In this document: one piece after another, positions 40,003 through 49,939 of the stretch
Layout: each line of letters begins with the position of its first letter
How positions within the stretch are numbered: position 1 is the first letter of the stretch
Origin: Thunnus maccoyii
Taxonomy: Eukaryota > Chordata > Actinopteri > Scombriformes > Scombridae
DNA length: 64,000 nt
NCBI RefSeq assembly: GCF_910596095.1
Contig: NC_056538.1
Span: 9,294,001-9,358,000 of the forward strand
Direction: 5' to 3'
Notes under the pieces: model-generated
What the model saw: only the letters and a program-made list of their open reading frames with translations
What the model was told of the DNA's origin: nothing
Database searches by the model: none
Program-made: the position numbers and the translations under genes

Positions 40003-41299
40003 GTTCAGTGGAAATGCTATTGCTTCTCGACATGAGGCTCTGAGGGGACTTAGTCTGTATTCTAGCATTTTTCTGCCCTGTTCTGCTTTATTTTCTGAAA
40101 AAGAGAAAGACTTGTACACTATATGAAAAGAAAGATGAAGATTATTTCAAGGAATTTATTTCAGTGCCAGTTATTTAACAATCTTATAATGCATATTAAC
40201 CATGTTCATCTGTTAACTTCCATCATGTTTGTGTGGATACAAAAGATATCAGTTTATTAAATGGTGCTATTAATCATTTCTTAAATGCTACTTCTATTTT
40301 TGGTTGTTTTCAATTTTATTCCTTCGAAGCTTTCTCTCAACTACAGGAAACATTCTAGCAGGCTTACTGAACAAATATCAACCTGGGTTACAATATTTAA
40401 GGGAAATTATATAACACATCATAATAAAGGCAACCTAAAGTATGACAAACTCGCTAAATTTACATGCTCTCTCTATAGGAATACTGATGAATTCAAGAAA
40501 ACCACCGCACTAAGAAGTAAGATGAGATCGATAAACTTGTAGTTTAGAGTAACACATACACAGTAGAAGTCCCACAGGAGAATCATGGGAAATATAGTGA
40601 TTTTCCTGTGGGGTTGCCTGCTCTCCTGTGCTGCCTGGTCACCATGCTTCTCGTTAATCGGGCGGATTAGCAGCGCAACCCTTCACCGTCTGCTCCGTTT
40701 CTATTTCAAAACACAGACTCTCCCACCACTGTGTCACGTTTTAAATGTGTATCCGTGGCGGTTGCGTGGTTTAACGGGGGAGAGAAAAAAAAGCAGTAAT
40801 TTCAGTCCTTGTGTAAGACGCGCATATCAGGCAGTGCAGAGCGCATTATGGATAAGACGCGCACAATCAAAAGTGCTTTTGGGGGAGAGATGACATGGCG
40901 ACTAGTGCTGGGGAAAAGTCATCCTAAATCAGCGCTTTGTTTTTTTGTGGAAATGCCGGGGATTTGTCAGCCTGATCCAAACATACAGTATTAAGGAGGG
41001 AGGGCGGATCAAATGGCTGTGGCACGCGCTCTTGGAGTGGAGAGGTTGAGCCCGTGGCACAATTTAATTCCAGATACATCTGTTTTTGCAATACTGATGC
41101 AGATGTATTGTAATAATGATTTGTCCACGTGATTCGAAATCTGTAAGCCTTTTGAAATAATTCTCTAACCTACTACTACTGTTACTACTATTATTAATAT
41201 TATGATTACGCCTATTATTACTATTATTTTAAGTGTGTAAGGTGCATTGTAGTTGAGAATAGACAGCCTACACAAGTTTTCAAGTGTCAGACAACTTAC

Positions 41300-41360
41300 C
41301 CTCCATGCAGAAAATGACCATCCAGGCTATCCATAGGTCCGAGTTATGAAACTTCACCAT
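41300..41360 (-). CDS. First coding exon of a secreted or membrane protein, unrecognised
   Basis: On the - strand an ATG in good Kozak context (ACC ATG G, 41,358-41,360) opens a 61-nt exon ending at GTAAGT. It reads MVKFHNSDLWIAWMVIFCME plus one base (phase 1). Residues 9-18 are strongly hydrophobic (LWIAWMVIFC) after a short polar N-terminus, as in a signal peptide. Signal-peptide exons followed by a very long first intron are typical of neuronal cell-surface genes. I found no second exon in the 41 kb to the left, so the gene may continue outside the window. The region 41.36-42.0 kb is less AT-rich and would be its 5' UTR and promoter. SEZ6 lies in the same human region as TP53I13, but the exon is too short to support that or any other name. 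Confidence 0.55.
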
Positions 41361-42313
41361 GGTTCGTAACTGTTCAGTGTGTCGTTTTCAGTTTTAGCCC
41401 AACGCCTCCTTCTTCAGACTGTATCTGCTCCGCTCACAGTTTCCTTGAAGAAAAGTAACTGTTCCTTGTAATGGCATGAGACATGCAAGCAGTCCGGGAT
41501 TTTACGCAGCGCACACCAGCGACATTTTCCCCAAACAACGTGAAATGTTCAAATTCGTAGACAAAAATAACCTTGCGAGCATTTCTATCCAGCACCAGGC
41601 ACTCGTCTCTCCTTCGGGCGCTCTTTACTCCGATCCTCTCCTCCCGTTCTTTGGTAGCTGCTAGTCACTCCAAGACTATTTTCTTCCCTAGTCCTCTATC
41701 CAGTCAATTTACGCACGCTTGGAAAAACTCAGTGTGCACCTGCTGGTGAACGGAAAACTGTTCACTGTCGCTGAAAGTGACTTACAAACAGATCAGAAAC
41801 TGGCACTTTTCCTGACCGCTCGGTGAGTCTCTCCAACGCGTCTTGTTGCGCTCCATGGTTTCTGTCTGCTCTGCTGAAGCTGAGCGGACCTGGGAGCAAA
41901 TCACACAGACTTGGAGACAACACCACTTCCGATCAATATTTTTCAAAATAAAAAATCCAGGGAGCAGCACGGAGTTATTCAAGTTATTCTATTTATTAAT
42001 TTATCAGTTTTATCAATTATCAGAGCGTCACTGATTCGCTCCTCACTCGTTCTTTAGTAGCTACTCACAGTTTTGTGTACCTTTTGTTAAAGTGTTACCA
42101 CAGCTTATAAAGAGCATTTAGGGAGGAAAAGGTTGCCAAAGGTCAGAAGGTCAATCTGTCAGTCAGGGTTGAACCACTTTACTCCTTTACATATGTGCTC
42201 CACATATTTTATTTTACTTAAGAAGTTAGTTAAGCTACAAGAGAATGTTTCTCGTTTTTGTTTTTTAAATTAAGAAGCCTTTCAAATTAAGAAAAGTCAA
42301 TGTTGAACCTCTA

Positions 42314-42466
42314 TAGCTACAGAAGAGGATTAGGGCCACGTGAAAAAATTATTTGAGTTCTGAGTTTAAAGTCAGATTTCTAAACTTAAAATTGAAATTT
42401 TCAACTGACTTTAAACTCAGTACTGAAATGATTTTTTCTCATGTGGCCCTATCTTCTTCTGTAACT
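42314..42466. mobile_element. Foldback MITE, nearly perfect hairpin
   Basis: The left arm (TACAGAAGAGGATTAGGGCC, then ACGTGAAAAAATTATTTGAG) pairs along about 65 nt with the right arm (ending CTCATGTGGCCCTATCTTCT, then TCTGTAAC), leaving a loop of about 20 nt. The ACTTTAAACTCAG and CTGAGTTTAAAGT blocks pair exactly. I recall the AGGGCCACRTGAAAAAA motif as widespread in fish genomes. Confidence 0.75.
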
Positions 42467-42966
42467 AACAAGCAATAGCCTGCAACTTAAAACGTCTCCT
42501 CCATTCCAGGATGCCTACGCTGCACTTTGTGTATTGAAAGCAGCATTAATTCAATGGAATGAATTCATTTATTCATCCATGTATTTGTTGCACAAAATGC
42601 TCAAGTACAAAACGTGGATTAATCAACCAATCGGGGGTCTGCTACCTTGAAAAAGTCTTACTCGTTGCTTTGGCAGTTTGTCTAAATGCAGCAGAGTTAG
42701 AGACAGTCTTCAATAGTCAGACAGACTAACAGCTCCACTGTGAGCTAAGCTGAGAAACTCACCTGGACTCAAAATACATTTATTCTGTAGTTAAAATCCA
42801 CCCGACTTCCTGTTTGGTCTGAGTGTGTCTGTGCGGCTTGACGGCGCTCAGCAGCGGGTGACCGGAGCCCGGCTGTTGCTGGGAGACCGCTGACGCCAGA
42901 GAGAGAGAGAGAGAAAGAGACGTTCGTGCCCTCCTGCGGTGCGTCCAGAGAATACCGACAGAACAC

Positions 42967-43054
42967 AACAGAGTAGAATAGAACAGATCAGAATACCGAG
43001 AGAACACAACAGAATAGAATAGAATAGAATAGAATAAAATAGAACAGAATAGAT
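42967..43054. repeat. Pentanucleotide repeat (AGAAT)n
   Basis: Tandem AGAAT units with single-base variants (AGAAC, AAAAT). The tract is preceded by a duplicated segment (CAGAATACCG, then GAGAACACAACAG) seen at about 42,946 and 42,989. Confidence 0.85.
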
Positions 43055-43143
43055 GTTGTACTCTTTATAGTCACCATGTGCATACTTAGGCTAAGTATGG
43101 CACTTTTAAAGTATACATAATTATAATAAATATGATCAATAAT

Positions 43144-43240
43144 ATTCAAGATTCAAGATTTCTTTATTGTCATTTCTCAATACTCGCATACATTGAAATG
43201 AAATTACGTTTCACCCAGAACAAAAAGTACACAAAAGTAT
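43144..43240. mobile_element. Retroelement 3'-tail-like fragment
   Basis: It contains ATTCAAGATTCAAGATT, then TTTATTGTCATTT and ACATTGAAATGAAATTACGT. I recognise this combination from a dispersed teleost repeat with the character of a LINE/SINE tail. It is short and non-coding. Confidence 0.5.
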
Positions 43241-44761
43241 AAAAACCTAAAAAAAAAATAGCAGCAATATAATATAACAGAAATATATAATAATAACATA
43301 GCTAATGTAGGCCTAATTCTTCATATTCTGGCAAAACTATAGAATTCATCAGTCTCATTGTTGCTACATTAGACTCAACATTCTGATTCATTTTCATAAT
43401 TTATAATGTAAATATCAATGCGGTGTCACTGTAACACAGAGATAGTCTACAATGGGAGCTTCACTCTAGATGAGTTCTTCATTCAGTCCAAGTCTGTTAC
43501 ATGTCAGAGGCACTAAGAGAAACACACACACAAAACAAACAGACTACAGATTGTGTTGTGCATGCACACAGAGCCTACAAGCAAACACACATCTGTCACT
43601 GTCTTTTCTTACACACACACACTCACACACACACACTCCATTTCCAAATCATGTGAAAGATAATAAAATGCTCAATTACATACAATTTCATTTGAGAGTT
43701 TTTAATCTCAGTGAGTCAAAGTTTGTGTGTGTAAGTTGTAATAAAACGGTAATGTGTGGTGCAGCGTGGCAGTGTAACAGACAAATCATTCATTTCGAAG
43801 ATTTCCTCAGTGAAGAGCAGCATTAAGGGAAGAAAAACTTACTCAAGAGTGACTGCAGGCTAAGAGGACTACTCAGTGATTAAAATAAGCAGGCTGCATC
43901 AAACAACCTGTGTTCAGGCCTCTAATCACTCTAATCCACTGATCAAACCTCGCCCACCTCAGCACTAAATGACTGCTTACATCTTTCCTACTTCACAAGA
44001 CTTCTGGTGTCGGCACCATGTCTTCACCAAAAAAAGCTTCCAAACATCAAAAGAGAAACGGTGTCGACTGATTTTTTTTTTTTTCCTTTAAATTTTCTCC
44101 CCTAATTAGATTTTTAGACTTTAAAAAAGGGAAAAATCAAACGGGAGGACATCTATCTTATCATCCTGTCTTCTGCACAAAGCTGTTGGCAGGATTTCAC
44201 AGACGTTTAGCTGTCACTGCAGACATATAAGGTACAAGTTAGAGAATCTTAGGGATGCCCCGAAGCCTTCACATCTCCCTCTTTGTTCCTCTCTTTCTCT
44301 TCCTGCCTGAACTTTAAACTTGTCTCACATGCGTGCTCAGCTCCTTTTCTAAAAAAAGTTCATGTAAATTTTGTGATATTGCATTCATGCAAGTTGCATC
44401 AGAGGGAAAACAACATCCAGCACATCGGCTTGTATCTTAAAAGTTTGATGCTGTAAACAAGGTTTGGTGTCACACCTGGAGGAATCCCTTCTGAATCAAA
44501 GCCATTATGACAAACACAGTCTGTATTGTCACACACAGGAAATACTGAACCTGTGAGATGAGACAAACCATGATTTACAGCATGATTACTGGGATGCTAC
44601 GTGTATGTATGACATTCTGTTTGTCAAAAATGCACTGATGCATACTTTTCTTAAAGTGATTTTGTAGCATATGATGCTATTTTTTAAAAATCTTTGTCAT
44701 TATCTTGTCTTTGCATATACAGTAGCTATGTTTGATTCATCTTTTATGTATGAGGTTCAGT

Positions 44762-45228
44762 TAGGGCGGCAATTTTTATTATCAATTAATCTGCTGATTA
44801 GTGTCTCGATTAACTGGTTAATTGATGGGTTTGTAAAATGTCAGAAAATAATAAGCTCATCACAGTTTCCTAAAGCCAAAAGTGACATTGAATTGATCTT
44901 GAAATTGCATGTTTTATTTTGAGCGAACTGTCCAAATCCTTAAAAATAAGTTTACTATCACATAAAGCAAAAAGAAAAAGTTGTATATCCTCATATTTGA
45001 GAGGCTGGAACCGGAGAATCTTTGTCATTTTTGCTTTAAAAATGATTTAATGACTTTGCTTTTATGTTTTCACGTAAAGCACTTGGTGCATGTACTTTCT
45101 CTTGTTGTAAAGCACTTTGAGCTGCATTTCTTGTATGAAAGGTGCTATATAAATAAAGTTATTATAGCTGTATTAAACATTGAATCAGTGATCAAAATAG
45201 TTGCTGATTCATTTCCTGTGCAAATATT
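44762..45228. mobile_element. Degenerate interspersed repeat interrupted by a second insertion
   Basis: The sequence carries ATTAATCTGCTGATTA, then GTAAAATGTCAGAAAATAAT, TTGAGAGGCTGGAACCGGAG and, after an interruption, ATCAAAATAGTTGCTGATT. I know these as consecutive parts of one abundant fish repeat. The interruption at about 45,070-45,166 is a separate element, listed on its own. Confidence 0.55.
45070..45166. mobile_element. SINE/LINE 3' tail nested in an older repeat
   Basis: It contains AAAGCACTTTGAGCTGCATT, then AAGGTGCTATATAAATAAAG and TTATTAT, the hallmark 3' end shared by several teleost LINEs and SINEs, ending in a short TTATTA-like tail. Confidence 0.6.
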
Positions 45229-46351
45229 TTCTCCAAAATAGTGTTGCTGACTGTTGTATTCATTTCCCAGTAGCTACAGACAAATGCAAATGACACGTGT
45301 GATGTGCCAAGTCAAGTGACTGCTGCTGCACTAAATCAAACAGAAGCAATGTACAAAGTCAAAATGATGTCCAACAGTGAGAAAATATTTTAAAAAGGAA
45401 TAACATCAATAATATATGCTGTTCTGAAAAAAAGATTACTTTTTTTTTGCACAAATTAAACCTCGTGCATGTACCTCGACCAGATCAATGCATCAAGAAA
45501 ATGTTCTTTTACACCATCCACTCATGTTCCCCTTCAATACTCCCTTAGGTTAAATAAAACACAGGTTTGACCATGATGGATGGGTTACACTGGGTCTCTT
45601 CAGCAGCCCCCAGAAAGATGCATGCTTGATTTATTATTGATTCTTCTCTGAAACTGCTCCATTTTTCTTTTTCTGCACCCCCTATAAAAGATTCAAAAGA
45701 CCTGAAGGAGATCCTCAATGTTAAATGTTGTAATTCTCTTCTCCTGACAGTCCTGGCTGGAGTTCACGATAACTTGAATATTGATGTCAGGTAAACGGAT
45801 GATCCTTTTTTCTCTTTTTAGTGCTGCATCATGTGTTCTTTGAGTTGTTGGATCATTTTTAAGCGGCTTAATTTTTTCCCTAAGGATATTTTGTTGATTT
45901 TGAATAAGTCAAACTCAGATCCACTGATGTCTGCTGAGAAGAGTAATTTAAAGTGAAATCAAGCAGCCATTACACTCACTGAGGGTCAGTGCTCTGAGTT
46001 TTGAACAGTATCCATGCAATGAGGTCCTTTCATATATTCATCTTTCTCGACAGAAAATCCATTTTTATTTTGCAACAAAACTTATACTTGTGTCCAAAAT
46101 ACTTGCAAATGTCTCATTTACAATAAATTATTGTGTATATTTTTTGTATTCTTACCTATAAATCTTGAAAATAAAACTTTCATTGTCTACTTGAACTTCA
46201 AACTTTGATTGTCCTTAAAAACAGAAAACACTGCCATCTTGTGGTGAAGGAAACACTTTACTTGACAGAAGAACTTCATAGAAGAAGAAATAAGAAATCC
46301 GTCAGGCATTTTGCTTGTTTTCAGTAACATTTACTTCTAGGAAGTAGCAGA

Positions 46352-46357
46352 TTTATT
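46352..46357 (-). terminator. Candidate polyadenylation signal of the small Lys/Ser-rich gene
   Basis: AATAAA on the - strand, about 150 nt beyond the proposed stop codon at 46,504. Confidence 0.35.
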
Positions 46358-46503
46358 TAAACAAGACCAACATGTTACAGTGACGTAAGTGCAAGGACGA
46401 GAAAGAAGATTGGTACTACTGCACACTCAACAACACACACTCAATATGTCAATACACAAGATCATAAGAGACTAACAGAGCAGGCTGGTCCCCCAAGGAA
46501 GCA

Positions 46504-48240
46504 TCAGTTCTGAAATGACAAAAAGGACAATGCTGTTACTGCAGAAAGAAAACATGATTTATTAAAGAACTTCTTGAGGGCCACAGCTCCTGTCATGAAT
46601 GTATGAATCTTTCTGGCAGCAACATAAACACCAAGATGACATTCATTTTTGGAGCAGGAATATTACGGAGGCGAGTCAGGCTATGACAGGTCTGTGTTCA
46701 CTTCTGGGGAGGCAATTAGACAGAACAGCTCTTATATGACTCTTATCTGACCTGTTTCTCTCCTCTCCCACCCTGGGCTGGGTTCTTTCCTCTTTTGCTT
46801 CAGTCATTTGCATGGAAAACCTATTATTCATACCAATGTGACTAACAAAACTGCACCAAAATGAAAGCAATGTAGCCTAAAAGTGATAAGAGCAAAAGTT
46901 GCTCAAGATAAAAATAAATCTGCAGATAAGGAAGATGGTCACCTGACAACAAAAGAGGAGTAGTGAACGTATGAATGAAGACAGCTTGTACACAGGTGGG
47001 TGTGTCGCAGCTGATTACAACTGGCACTGCTGGTAAGACCTGTTTTGGATCTTTCACACGCACCGGGTGACGAGCAACGAGCCCGTGATAAGTAACCTTT
47101 GAAACGGGGTGTGACTGGGGTGTTACCTGTTGAGCTGCATTTTATTGCATTTTGCTGTTAAATGTATTGTGAACTACAAACGGAGGAATGTTGGAACATT
47201 TTTACACACTGAGCAGTGAGCAGTGATAGAGGTCAGTCCTTGGGTGTACTTGTTCACTAGAGTAAAACTGTTTTATATCAAATAAAATATCTCTAATAGT
47301 GCAATAGTACAATACCTCATCACTGCTGGAGGATGAAGATGAGGATGAGCTGCTTGATTTATGTCCATCCTTCTTTTCCTTATTCTTCTTGTCCTTCTTC
47401 TTCTTATGCTCTTTGTGCTCATCTGACTTGTTCTTACTGCCAGACTTATGCTTACTGTCAGACTTGTCCTTCTTGTCAGACTTCTCGTGACTGTGAGACT
47501 TGTCCTTACTGCCGGACTTGTCCTTACCGTCCTAAAAAAAAAAAAAGGCAAAAAAGTTCAGATGCAGTAAATTTACCAGAGAAGCAACTTTTCAATATCC
47601 CCTTCCAGTAATGTGCCCTGGCGAGACCCACTAGTGTCACTGCCAAAAAGCAGCTAAAAGCATAGATTTATATATAAAAAAACACACTTTTCTAAATTCT
47701 ATTTCTCAGTAGCTGGAAAAGCTCTTAGCATATTTGTTACAACGCACACAAACAGTGCAAAGCCTCCCTACCTTATCCTTGTCCTTGCTCCATGGCCAAT
47801 TAAACTCATCCTTATGAGCTTCCTCCTTCTTCACTGCACCTTCATCTTTACCCAAAGCTGCAAGCAAGCAAAAGAGACAGATGGTGAGCAGGCTTAGAAG
47901 AAAAGTGATATAAAAATCTGAATTACTTTCACCAAGAAAAGAAACGTCTAAACACTGCAATATATCAAGTAAATACACCTTGCTGGGTCTGTTTACACTG
48001 ATGCAATTTGTCACTGTTTTTCTTGTGTATATATTTGAATAATTAAGCTGTCAGGTGTAAAACTTCCCTCTAAAAAGCCTGTTGCTCGCTACTTGGAAAC
48101 ATGTTTACTACATAAATCAGCCGACCCACGTCGACTCACACTTACGGGATTAATGTTTAATACTCACTAATGAAACCAAAGCTTGTCTGTGCGCCTGTCC
48201 AAACAAGTGACCGCAGAGATTGACAGGCTGCTTTTTTCAC
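46504..48240 (-). CDS. Small Lys/Ser/Asp-rich protein gene, start not found
   Basis: Exons on the - strand: 48,168 upward (first, 5' limit unknown), 47,772-47,857, 47,316-47,531 and 46,504-46,509 (last codon plus TGA). Acceptors are good and the phases agree. The second exon ends NWPWSKDKDK. The third is 72 residues of KDKS/SGSK repeats (DGKDKSGSKDKSHSHEK at its start), a lysine-rich part and a serine run ending SSDE. The protein would finish SSDEN. Upstream of exon 2 the matching frame reads WTGAQTSFGFIT and stays open to an in-frame stop without any ATG, so the true first exon is missing, or an upstream or non-AUG start is used. If the 47,316 donor is not used, the frame reads on about 40 codons into the intron. 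It shares composition, though not the exon module, with the large gene next to it. It is probably intracellular and disordered; its function is unknown. Confidence 0.5.
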
Positions 48241-48819
48241 AAACAGGAAGAAACATGAGATGGCAACACCTAAACCACGTGATCTAACCTGACCACACCT
48301 CCAACCACGGCTCCAGTTTATTAATACATTTATTATTCACGTTTATGTTCAGTATCAGAGTTAAGAATTGTATGAACGTTACAGACCAACACAAATAAGA
48401 AATTCAAATACTATTATTGATACTGCGTCAATAATTATTTGTGTAAAACGTGTGTAAGGGGCTGTAGCAAAGTGACAGGTGAGGGTTCATATTTTACTTT
48501 ATAATAAAGCAGAACCGCCTCCACTTTTCTCAAAATAATATGTGTGGCAAACATGATAAAATGTAGTTGATTCTTCATTCAGATGCTTCAGCACAACACA
48601 TAAACAACATAAACCCACTAAGCAGTTGTTTTTGACAGTGGATGATATGTTACAGCTTCCACACAGGAGTAGCTATATGAAGAGTTAGAAAAGTTATTGG
48701 CTTTAGGAACTTTAGGAGTTTTTAAAGGCAGTTGACACATTATTGACTTCTGAGTTATAAGCTTTTGTCAGTTATTGTTTGCTAAATGTTCTTATACTAT
48801 TTTTTCAAGATTTTATATT

Positions 48820-49182
48820 CAGTGGTGGAAGTACACAGTTGAGATACTTGCACTTTACTTGAGTGTTTCCTTTATACTTTTTAACTTTTACAGATGAAGA
48901 TTTTACACACAAAACATGAGTTTATTTTATAGAACATTTCCCACTGCTCAAAACTACCCAACAGTATATAAAATAGGCTAGTTAAAATTAGCTCCATTTA
49001 CTTACAGCATCAGCAATAATAATCCAGTAATATATGATAGTGTAACAATCACAGGGTCCATTGTTCTGAATTATGAGTAGCTACTTCTACTTTAGATAGT
49101 TTAAGTACAGGACAGAGTATTTTTATATTTCAGTATTTCTACTTTCACTCACGAAAAGGATACGGATACTTCCTTCACCACC
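48820..49182. mobile_element. hAT-like MITE, diverged copy
   Basis: It starts CAGTGGTGGAAGTAC and ends CTTCCTTCACCACC. Inside are ACTTTACTTGAGTGTTTCC and ACAGATGAAGATTTTACACA, collinear with the element at 59,856-60,757 but without the nested insert. Target duplications are no longer clear. Confidence 0.75.
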
Positions 49183-49484
49183 ATATATACACCATATATA
49201 TTATATATATATATATATTACATATATTATATTTAACTCAATAATGACATCAGGATTGTGACTTCTCATTCGTCTTTGCTGGTTCAGGGAGACCTTGTTC
49301 CATATTTTGTTTTGAGTACACACAAGCATTAATCCTCTGCCTTTCTAGGTGTGAAAAGATGTGTTGGACCTTTTCAGTAAAGCCCCAACTGTATTATGAA
49401 AGTAATAATAAACCTGCTGCCATCAATGTAAATTTACACAAAATTATAAAAAAGACTACTTCATACTACAACTAATACTACCTC

Positions 49485-49526
<42 letters not shown>

Positions 49527-49530
49527 TAAT
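49485..49530. repeat. (AAT)n microsatellite
   Basis: About 13-15 ATA/AAT triplets, the last ones imperfect. Confidence 0.95.
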
Positions 49531-49777
49531 AACAGACACAGCAAACGAAATAAAATCGTATTGTTTTATTCTGTCAAGCAAGTATTGAATTATTTCATGT
49601 GAATTGACATTTCCTCCACAGATGTGCTTTTTCTTTCTTACCATTTAAAAAATTATAATATTATAATTTTTCAGGATACGATTATCCCTCTCAGTGTGCA
49701 CATGTTCATCATGTCACAATGCATCTTTACCCAGTAACCTCTGTATTCCACAAGAAAACACAACAAAAACATCTCAT

Positions 49778-49783
49778 TTTATT
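49778..49783 (-). terminator. Candidate polyadenylation signal of the modular gene
   Basis: AATAAA on the - strand about 157 nt past the stop codon at 49,940; this would give a short 3' UTR. Confidence 0.4.
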
Positions 49784-49939
49784 TTATATGAGTGGTCATA
49801 TTTTCCTCATCAGAGCTCTAAGATTCATCATTAGAGCACATCTTTAGATTGCATGCATTTCAACTTCCTCCAATGTCATGTAAGCTATGTTTTTTTTTTT
49901 TTTTAATCAGTAACATCTATTTAGATCTATGACATCTCA

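Larger units (their letters stand above)
33250..41290. other. Gene-free stretch
   Basis: It holds a degenerate AT-rich minisatellite (34.7 kb), an (AT)n run (35.0 kb), a MITE fragment (36.7 kb), CA/GT runs and a GC-richer segment near 37.4-37.7 kb. The 102-codon + strand frame at 40.59-40.89 kb lies just downstream of a first exon on the other strand and has no independent support. Confidence 0.5.
41361..46300. other. Upstream/intergenic stretch with repeats
   Basis: Beyond the presumed promoter of the 41.36-kb gene there is no supported exon. The stretch holds a foldback MITE (42.3 kb), pentamer and LINE-tail repeats (43.0-43.2 kb), a nested repeat (44.76-45.23 kb) and a short ATG frame of 17 codons at 44,018 (MSSPKKASKHQKRNGVD) that could be the start of a decayed LINE ORF1. 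A 41-nt splice-bounded piece at about 45,751-45,791 (+) is open in one frame but too short to call. Confidence 0.5.
48270..49770. other. Intergenic spacer between the two Lys/Ser-rich genes
   Basis: Contains a diverged hAT-type MITE (48.8-49.2 kb), AT-rich simple sequence (49,186-49,235) and an (AAT)n tract. No supported exon. Confidence 0.6.

Noticed and set aside
39453-40119. Open frames containing Cys-Val or His-Thr runs
   Set aside because: They are produced by the (GT)n tracts at 39.76-39.81 and 39.96-40.00 kb.
40585-40893. A 102-codon + strand frame starting MGNIVIFLWG
   Set aside because: It looks signal-peptide-like at the start, but the remainder is not protein-like, there are no splice partners, and it lies in the intron just downstream of a better-supported - strand first exon.
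44018-44071. A 17-codon ATG frame (MSSPKKASKHQKRNGVD)
   Set aside because: It could be the decayed start of a LINE ORF1, but it is too short and has no supporting sequence after the stop.
47273-47551. A 92-codon - strand frame (MPFFFF start, then RTSLTV repeats)
   Set aside because: It is out of frame with the KDKS-repeat exon at 47,316-47,531 and uses the polypyrimidine acceptor tract as coding sequence.
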